Source: Closterium sp. NIES-65
Taxonomy: Eukaryota; Streptophyta; Zygnematophyceae; Desmidiales; Closteriaceae
Assembly (NCBI GenBank): GCA_948144175.1
Contig: CANXME010000529.1
Coordinates: forward strand, 1-64,000
Reading direction: 5' to 3'
DNA length: 64,000 bases
Shown piece after piece: positions 57,492 to 64,000 of the stretch. The notes under the pieces are model-generated. The model ran no database searches and was not told the DNA's origin. It saw nothing but the letters and a program-made list of their open reading frames with translations. Each line of letters starts with the position of its first letter. Position 1 is the stretch's first letter. A program made the position numbers and the translations under genes.

Positions 57492-59615
57492 TGTCAGAAT
57501 ATATTTGCTGTCTAGCCTGCAGTGGGGTACTCTGTAATGAGTACAACCCAATTTAGGGCAATGTACTTGTATCCCAACTCTTGCTAGTCACCTCTCTTCC
57601 CTTCCAATTTCTCGACTCTCACCTAACCCACTCGAACTCACCTATCTCCTAGTGTGGGCCTAGGCTACTAAGCCTAGGCCCCACACCTAATATTTTCACA
57701 TGTTATCAGAGCCCGTTCTACCTTGGCCTGTGGGCCCCTATGCTTCCGCTGTAGTCCTTCCGCGCGGCGATTTTTTTTTTAGGATTTCGGAGTTTTTCAT
57801 CCCGCCGTGCGCTCGGGGCGCGCGGCGGTTTTCCCGTCCTTCGAAGCGCCCTCGGGGGGCCTGCGCGCTGCCCTCCCCGCTGCTCGTCGCGACGTCCGTG
57901 CGGGACCCGCGCGGCGCCGCCCTACTTGTCGCGACGTCCGTGCGGGACCCGCGGGGCGTCGCCCCTGCTCGTCGCGACGCCCGTGCAGGATCCGCGGGGC
58001 GCCGTCAGAGCCAGCAGCAACCGCCGCCAGAGCCTACAGCAGCGGCCGCCACCACCCAGCAGCAGCAGCCGCCGCCAGGCCTGCAGCAGCTGCTGCCACC
58101 GCGCCTGCAGCAGTAGCCCCTGCAACGCCCGCCACTGCAGCAGCAGCCCATGGAGCCGCCGCCCCAGCAGCAGCCGCCCCTGGAGCCGTCACTGCAGCAG
58201 CCGCTCCTGCAGCAGCAGCCTCAGGTGCAGCCGCCCCAGCAGCAGCCGCCCCTGGACCCGGTACGCCCTGTGCTGCCCGTGCCTGTGCTGCCCTGTGCTG
58301 CCCGTGCCTGTTGCTGCCCGTGCCTGTGCTGCCCGTGCCTGTGCTGCCCGTGCCTGTGCTGCCCGTGCCTGTGCTGCCCGTGCCTGTGCTGCCCATGCCT
58401 GTGCTGCCCGTGCCTGTTGCTGCCCGTGCCTGTGCTGCCCGTGCCTGTGCTGCCCGTGCCTGTTGCTGCCCGTGCCTGTGCTGCCCGTGCCTGTGCTGCC
58501 CGTGCCTGTGCTGCCCGTGCCTGTGCTGCCCGTGCCTGTTGCTGCCCGTGCCTGTGCTGCCTGTGCCTGTGCTGCCCGTGCCTGTGCTGCCCGTGCCTGT
58601 GCTGCCCGTGCCTGTTGCTGCCCGTGCCTGTGCTGCCCGTGCCTGTGCTGCCCGTGCCTATTGCTGCCCGTGCCTGTGCTGCCCGTGCCTGTGCTGCCCG
58701 TGCCTGTTGCTGCCCGTGCCTCGTGCTCGCGCCCTCGTGCGCTCTGCTACTGTCTGCGCCCTCGTGCGCACTGTTCCCCCCCCCCCCCCCCCGTTTGCGG
58801 GTGTGGGGGTGCTCCGTTTGTGTCGCCCCTTCCTTCTCCTCCTCCGTCATCTCCCACTGCTGCAGCTGTCGCTGAGGGGGGTGGTTGTGTGGGAGACTGG
58901 GGTTTAGGGTTTAAGGGGGGTGCGTGGGAGTGGAGCTAGGGGTGTAGCAGCGGGTGTGTGTCAGGGGGGTGGGACTGTTTGTGGGAGGTTGAGCGGAGGC
59001 TGCCGTCTTGTAGTCCGCAGCACCTGTAGTCCGGGGCGCTGTCCTGGTAGCCCAGTGAGCCTGCTGCGCCTGTCGCCCGTGGGTCCGTTACTCCTGCCGC
59101 TCTTCGTAGCCGCCGAGCCAGTTACTCCAGTAGTCCGGGGCGCTGTCCCGGTAGCCACTGTGCCAGCCGCTCCTGTTGCCCGTGTGTCTGCAGCTTCAGC
59201 CGTCGCCTCCTATCTCCTCTCCTCTCACTCTCCCTCCTCCTCCTCACTTGCCCGTTGTGACCACCACTAGCTTTGCTGATAATTGTGCACTTTAACTATT
59301 GCTTCTTGAACTTGTGCTCAGAATGTGTGGTGACATTGTGATCCACCCTGAGCTTGTACTGCTTTGCCTGCTCTGCTGATTTCACCCCACTTTGGCTATG
59401 GGGGTGTGTCAGAATATATTTGCTGTCTAGCCTGCAGTGGGGTACTCTGTAATGAGTACAACCCAATTTAGGGCAATGTACTTGTATCCCAACTCTTGCT
59501 AGTCACCTCTCTTCCCTTCCAATTTCTCGACTCTCACCTAACCCACTCGAACTCACCTATCTCCTAGTGTGGGCCTAGGCTACTAAGCCTTGGCCCCACA
59601 CCTAATATTTTCACA
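57492..59615 (+). mobile_element. Small non-autonomous LTR element 2 (copia-derived)
   Basis: LTRs of 209 bp (57492-57700, 59407-59615; TGTCAGAATA ... TTTTCACA) with a single visible difference. Target duplication gctgc/ggtgc (one mismatch). Primer site TGTTATCAGAGCCCG; polypurine tract CTATGGGGGTG. The internal region lacks pol. It shares the 3' tail (GTGGTGACATTGTGATCC, GAGCTTGTACTGCTTT) with small element 1 but has a longer LTR and a different middle. It interrupts gypsy 2 RT just after the catalytic YLDD. Confidence 0.9.
58261..58725 (+). repeat. 15-bp GC-rich minisatellite inside small element 2
   Basis: About 30 copies of TGTGCTGCCCGTGCC, some with an extra TTGC. It is open in all three forward frames, giving artefactual CCPCLCCPC or LPVPV peptides. 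It is followed by a run of C at about 58775-58792. Confidence 0.9.
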
Positions 59616-60872
59616 GGTGCTTGTCGCGATTGTAAACGAGGATGTCGTCGAGGTAGACTATCACGCATTTATCTAAGAGTGGCCTAAACGCCTCGTTCAT
59701 GGTTTTCTGAAATGTTGCGGGCGCGTTGGTCAGCCCAAAAGGCATTACCGTGTACTCGAACGACCCGTACCTAGTCCTAAATGCTGTCTTGGCGCAGTCC
59801 GACGGTTCGACCCTAATCTGATGGTAACCCCCCCGTAAGTCTATTTTCGAAAATACCCGTGCTGTTCGCAGTTGGTCGATCAGTTCGTCGGCGCGGGGAA
59901 TGGGGTACCGCGATTTGACTGTTACCCTGTTAAGCGCTCGGTAATCGATGCACATGCGAAACCCTCCGTCTTTTTTTGGTGTGAACAGGATCGGTGCGGC
60001 GAACGGTGACGAGCTCGGTCGGATAAACTGCTTCTCTAACAAATAATCTAACTGCTTCCTTAGTTCGTCGAGCTCGGGCTGTGTCAGCCTGAACTGGCGC
60101 TGTACAGTTGGCGGTGCCCCCGGTTCTAACTCGATCCTATGGTCATGCGCCCGCTGAGGTGGCAGCCCTTGCGGTAAGTCGTCTGGAAAAATCCCCAGGT
60201 ACCGTTTCAACAGTTCCTGAAGTTCGGGCGGTACTGCTGCCAACATTTTATGAAAATCGCTTGGCTGCTCCTCTTTTTCCACTAATGCTATATCCACTGC
60301 GTACACGTCAGCTCCAGCGGCGACAACCCGTTTCACCGTGATGGCGTTGACGTGGACCGTTGAAGACTCGGGTGATCGCCAGCGAGGTAGTTCGACCCAG
60401 TTACCACTACTTCGCACGGTGCAGCTACCCGTCGTCCAGTCAATTCGCGGGTTATACCGTCGCAGCCAATCACGCCCCAATAAAATATCGTGCCCATCCA
60501 ATGTCGTTGCGAGCATTTCCTGTGTAAACCCGAAGTTCCCTCCGCAACGGACTTTTACTCGCTCCACCTTTTCCCGTATGGCCAGTGGCGTACCGTCGAC
60601 TAAGCGTGCGTCTATCTCAGGTAGGCAACGGTTAAGTGTTAACTGTAGTTTTCTTGCGGTTGCGGTATTAACAAAACTGTGACTCGCTCCTCCATCAATA
60701 AAAATATTCACTGCTGCTCCCTGTATTTTCCCGTGGATCAGTACTGGGCAATCCGTCGCTGTACCCTCCTTATTCATCCGAGCCCGATCGATGGCGTGAA
60801 TCGGTACTGTGACTCGGTGAGGGTCGGTGCAGTTGGGCGAGCAGGCAGTCTCGTCAGTAGTTGTCCCAACTT

Positions 60873-62051
60873 CTACTGACTGCTGGCGTTTCCCTGCCTC
60901 TGAGACTCCCTCCCCTGCTCTGCTCCCCGGCGCCTCAGCTCCTCTGGGCATTCGCTCTTGCGATGGCCCGGCCTGTTGCAAGCAAAGCAGCGCCCCTTAA
61001 ACGGTGCGGCAGCTACATTTGTTGCAACGACGTGTACAGTGGCGTGCTCGGTCGGTCCCCGAGGGCGATGTCCGTAGTAGGACCCCGGTCTCGGTCGGCG
61101 TAGAATGTCAATTTTCTTGGCGAGCGCGAGAATCTCGTTGAAGTTGGAGAGTCCGCGCAACATGATTTCGTGCGAGATATCCGGCTTCAGCCCTCCGACG
61201 TAACGGTCCACCCGCTCCGCTTCGTGCATGTAGCCGACCTGCTCGCAAAGTGCGAGAAAACCGCTCGTATAATCTTGAACCGACCCGAGCTGCCGCCAAG
61301 TGCGCAGTCTCTGACGCGCCGAAATGGAAGCCGCAATCGGCTCGAAGCGCGCCCGAAGCCCTGCGCACCACGCATCCCACGTGCTGTATTGGGCGGTCTC
61401 GCAGAACGAACTCCAGGTGACAGCTGGACCCGTGGGCCCTTCCTCGTGCGACGGTGGCTCGTAGGCGCGTGGTGACGTCACGATGACTCGCCACCAGTCC
61501 ATGGCGGGGCCCCTTAGTAGCGAAACTGCATACCGAATCTTCGCGGCGTCCGACTCGACGTAGTTCGCGTCGAAGAAGACGTTCATCGTGAAGACCCACG
61601 ATTGAACCGTCGTACCTCCACATTGGCTTGGGTCGAAGCAGGGCGGGCGTTGTGGCTTGAGCGGCATTGGTGCCATAATGGCCTGTTCGCCACTTGTCGC
61701 CGCGAATTCCACGTGCCGACGGGCTTCACGGGGCTCTTGCGGGCTTGGTACGACCCCGCTTCCTCCCATGCCAGGCATCGGCTGGGCGACGCCATCACTG
61801 GCTGCGCCTGAGCGTTGTCCCATGCTCTCGTGTTGCGTTGGTGTGCCGGACGAAATGATGATCGGCTCGTCCGATTGTGCAGATGCATTTGGTAGTGCGT
61901 GTGATGTCGCTAGAATGTTCACCGTGGATTGTTGACGGGCGGAGTCACGTTCCGCCGTGAGCGTCGCGATTTCGAGCGCCGAGTCTTCAAGTTGGCGCAC
62001 GAGACGATCAAGCTGCTCCTGTGTCAATGTGGCGAGCGTGAAATCGGCCAT
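60873..62051 (-). CDS. Gypsy 2 gag polyprotein
   Basis: Intact 392-residue frame from [20 protein letters not shown] (ATG at 62051, chosen because the gypsy 1 homologue starts at the same place; an upstream in-frame ATG at 62117 lies in the leader). An N-terminal coiled-coil-like segment ([20 protein letters not shown]) is followed by the retrotransposon gag domain ([62 protein letters not shown]) and a CCHC zinc knuckle [14 protein letters not shown]. It forms the particle and binds the RNA genome (family knowledge). It ends NASSQ, with pol overlapping in the -1 frame. Confidence 0.92.
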   Translation of the reverse strand: MADFTLATLTQEQLDRLVRQLEDSALEIATLTAERDSARQQSTVNILATSHALPNASAQSDEPIIISSGTPTQHESMGQRSGAASDGVAQPMPGMGGSGVVPSPQEPREARRHVEFAATSGEQAIMAPMPLKPQRPPCFDPSQCGGTTVQSWVFTMNVFFDANYVESDAAKIRYAVSLLRGPAMDWWRVIVTSPRAYEPPSHEEGPTGPAVTWSSFCETAQYSTWDAWCAGLRARFEPIAASISARQRLRTWRQLGSVQDYTSGFLALCEQVGYMHEAERVDRYVGGLKPDISHEIMLRGLSNFNEILALAKKIDILRRPRPGSYYGHRPRGPTEHATVHVVATNVAAAPFKGRCFACNRPGHRKSECPEELRRRGAEQGRESQRQGNASSQ

Positions 62052-62234
62052 GGCGGGGGTGTCGGGCGAGCTCAGCGAGAGCCTCGGTCGTGGCCGTGCG
62101 TGCTTACGAGAGAGCACTACGAGCGGCGGTGCTATATCGCTGAGAGACGTCTACCCCCCCCCAAAAATTGAGATAGCGGGGAAGCGAAAATGTGGGTGCG
62201 GTCCGCGAGGAGATCGTAGGCTCTGAATACCAAG

Positions 62235-62576
62235 TGTTACGAGTGCAATTGAGTAAGTGAATGAGAATTGCACTACCGAAGCAAAAATACAATGAGCGAA
62301 GGCATGAGCGAAGAATATATAGCGAAACTACAGTGGTAACGGTGATGGAATGTGGTTGTCGCGTGACGGGCCTGGGACTGAGGTTTGGGAAAGTGTCGAA
62401 GCGGAGGCCCGGAGCGCGGGTTACCAGCCGAGCCGTGAGGTTGGGGTGCGATGTGCGAAAATGGCGGGCTGATTGTCGATGCGAGGGTCGCGAGTGGTAA
62501 CGGTGCTGACAGTGGTGCTATAGTGATGTACGCGTTGAGCAGGGATGCGAAGTAAGGAAAAATAATTTTCCTTACA
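62235..62576 (-). repeat. Gypsy 2 5' LTR (right copy)
   Basis: 342 bp, same ends as the left copy, followed by the target duplication gaggt. The primer site lies just left of 62235. Confidence 0.92.
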
Positions 62577-62890
62577 GAGGTGAAGCGAAATACACTAGTG
62601 ACGGGGATATGGTGTTGAAAATAGTGGAAACGGAGCAGCAGCAGGTAATCCCGGTAACCTCCTCTCCTTCTAGGGTACCTGTAAGTGAAGCCTTGTGAAA
62701 AGAATAGCAAATTGCCAGGCTCCCATTAGCACATACGGTACTAGTTAACACCGTACTTCTGTGGCAGTCCATGACAAGCTTTATATCCCGCAAGCAGGAC
62801 ACTGTAACACATGTTAATGAGGCACGTGTTTTGCAACCAGACCACAAATTCTTGTATCAAAACTCCAGCCACACCGGATCTTGAATATGC

Positions 62891-63960
62891 TTAATCAGAA
62901 TCCTTCTTCCCAGCATCTCCACTTCCCAATCCGGTCTCCAAGTCTCTCCGTACCTCCCCTCTCCCAACCCCGCCAATGCTACCCACACCCGAACCTGATC
63001 TCTGTGGCCGCGACTGCTTCGGGGACTGCTTTGGCACAAGACCTACCGTGCTACCAGCGGCGCCGCCGCTGCTACTGCCACTGACTGCTGCTGCTATGGG
63101 AGAGGAGGGGTAGAGGAGAGAGGACATGCCCACTAGCTGTGCCACGACTGCACATGCCATCACATAGGTCTTCCAGCCCTGCACGGTGATGGGATGTACA
63201 GATGATTAAGGAACAAGGATGTTCTGCCCTTTAGCTGAGATTGTGGGGAGAGATGTGTAATGAAGGATGACAATGGGTTGGGGTGTGCACATGAGAATTG
63301 GGGCGGTGGGATGATAAGGGGATGAGATGGCGGGAGTGTGGGATGGGATGGGAAAATGGAATGGATTGGGAGGTGGGATGGTGGGGAAACAAGGAGTTAT
63401 GGCAGGATGGAGGCTTTCTCACCTTATTGCGAGGGTTTTGTGCATCGAAGATCTTGAGAGCGAGGATGATGGCGACGAATGCTTTGAGTCGACTCGAAAC
63501 ACACCCGGATACAACGCCACGTGTGGGTTGCCACTCACCTTATTGCGAGGGTTTTGTGCGTCAAAGATCTTGAGAGCGAGGATGATGGCGATGAATCCAC
63601 AGATGATCACCAGCCGTCCCACCTGAAAAAGGAGGGAAAATGGGAGGGCAAGGCGGGAGAGGAGGGGGTGTATGAAGTGGAGGAGAGAGAGATCTTGAGT
63701 GACTGTTGCTTCGCAGCCTGTGTATCCACAGCCTCGATTGGGGCATCAATCTTGAGAGCGAGAATGATGGAGATGAATCCACGGATGATGACAAGCCGAC
63801 CCACCTGGTGGGGTCAAACAGGGGAGGGGGGGAAGAAAGTGGGGGAGAAAGAGAACATCTGCGAATGTTGCTTAAAGAGAACCAATGCCACGCATGAAGC
63901 ATCAACCTTAAGATCGGGAATGACTGATGATGACCAGTTGCCCTACCTGTGGGGTCGAAC
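62891..63960 (-). CDS. Unidentified membrane protein, C-terminal exons (5' part off window)
   Basis: Two exons are clear: 63539-63622 (VGRLVIICGFIAIILALKIF ... NPRNK, donor GTGAGT) and 62891-63178 (GWKTYVMACAVVAQLVGMSS to the stop after GKKDSD), joined in phase 0. Each encodes one strongly hydrophobic segment. The last about 60 residues are hydrophilic and Gly/Ser-rich (AVSGSSSGGAAGS, then GSGVGSIGGVGRGEVRRD), probably a soluble tail. I do not recognise the family. Transcription comes from beyond the right edge. Gypsy 2 ends about 310 bp downstream of the stop. Exon-edge echoes flank the first exon, as in the other genes of the window. Confidence 0.7.
63423..63500 (-). repeat. 3' echo of the membrane-protein exon
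   Basis: Copy of the exon end (IILALKIFDAQNPRNK with a GTGAGAAAG donor) downstream of the full exon 63539-63622. It is followed on its upstream side by a GAGTCGACTC palindrome like the core of those in ISA3. Confidence 0.85.
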
Positions 63961-63965
63961 AGGGC
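63745..63965 (-). repeat. 5' echoes of the membrane-protein exon
   Basis: Copies of the exon start (CAG|GTGGGTCGGCTTGTCATC, RLVIIRGFISIILALKI) at about 63745-63808, and a weaker copy at about 63905-63960. Both lie upstream of the full exon and diverge before DAQNPRNK. Confidence 0.85.
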
Positions 63966-64000
63966 AGGAAGGGAGGGAGCGCAGGTTTCCAATAACCACC

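Larger units (their letters stand above)
55266..60981 (-). pseudogene. Gypsy 2 pol (protease, RT, RNase H, integrase, chromodomain), interrupted
   Basis: Part 1 (59611-60981): protease [15 protein letters not shown], then RT with [30 protein letters not shown] and [14 protein letters not shown]. The 57492-59615 insertion follows. Part 2 (57218-57463): thumb and LGFVNYVRRFVPDMAR, ending in a frameshift near 57230. Part 3 (55266-57047): RNase H, integrase with zinc-binding H-H-C-C (SGHFGVEKTR ... ASCPTCQ) and catalytic D,D,E (VTMDFVTG, SDRDTKF, GHTERTNQ), and chromodomain ILSHRVRDPQGARKIG. The N-terminal end of part 1 overlaps gag by about 109 nt in the -1 frame, which suggests -1 ribosomal frameshifting for gag-pol. 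Confidence 0.92.
54903..62576 (-). mobile_element. Ty3/gypsy LTR retrotransposon 2 (chromodomain type)
   Basis: LTRs of 342 bp at 54903-55244 (3') and 62235-62576 (5'), TGTTACGA ... CCTTACA. Perfect target duplication gaggt (54898-54902 and 62577-62581). Primer site TTGGTATTCAGAGCC lies next to the 5' LTR. Same family as gypsy 1. It lies between the receptor-kinase upstream region and the 3' end of the membrane-protein gene. Interrupted in RT by the small element at 57492-59615; otherwise gag and pol are long and mostly open. Confidence 0.94.

Noticed and set aside
57926..58939. Cys-rich CCPCLCCPC protein resembling a metallothionein
   Set aside because: It is one of three open frames of a 15-bp minisatellite inside a non-autonomous LTR element; no start context or conserved flanks.

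Overview
This window is nuclear DNA from a eukaryote of the green-plant (streptophyte) lineage. The basis is gene content: a plastid-type isoamylase 3 starch debranching enzyme, an ALE2-like receptor kinase, a plant CDKG/CDK11-type kinase, a mitochondrial complex I NDUFA5 subunit, GT-AG introns, a nuclear tRNA-Ser, and Ty1/copia and Ty3/gypsy LTR retrotransposons. The style (GC-rich, satellite-laden introns) would suit a charophyte alga such as a zygnematophyte, but the species is inference.

Layout. Positions 1-9421 (minus) hold an isoamylase-3 gene running off the left edge. Positions 10292-11582 (minus) hold a clean two-exon NDUFA5 gene, and 11680-11761 (plus) a tRNA-Ser(UGA). Positions 11903-33611 are one Ty3/gypsy element (TSD cttgc) containing four later insertions: a small non-autonomous LTR element, a copia element, a solo LTR, and a second copia element inside its right LTR. 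Positions 34022-45489 (minus) hold a three-exon CDKG-type kinase with a roughly 2150-residue low-complexity N-terminal region. Positions 46525-53851 (minus) hold a seven-exon ALE2-like receptor kinase. Positions 54903-62576 are a second gypsy element (TSD gaggt) carrying a second small non-autonomous LTR element. Positions 62891 to the right edge (minus) hold the last exons of an unidentified membrane protein.

The most striking pattern is what I call exon-edge echoes. In four of the five protein-coding genes, introns and flanks are filled with partial copies of the adjoining exon. Copies of an exon's 5' part, usually with its 3' splice site, lie upstream of that exon; copies of its 3' part, usually with its GT donor, lie downstream. 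I found no exception to this polarity in more than 20 clusters. Most of the gene-associated minisatellites (18-46 bp units) are the extreme form: amplified exon-end/intron-start junctions. The largest array, about 71 copies of a 40-bp unit, is built from the segment encoding the kinase DFG motif. NDUFA5 shows none of this. The copies include intron sequence, so they arose at DNA level and not from spliced mRNA.

The gene models for CDKG (2508 aa), the receptor kinase (936 aa) and NDUFA5 (134 aa) close exactly in frame across all predicted splice sites. The isoamylase gene shows three probable one-base losses in its best exon copies and may be decaying or affected by sequencing error. All splice sites were read by eye; no transcript data were available.
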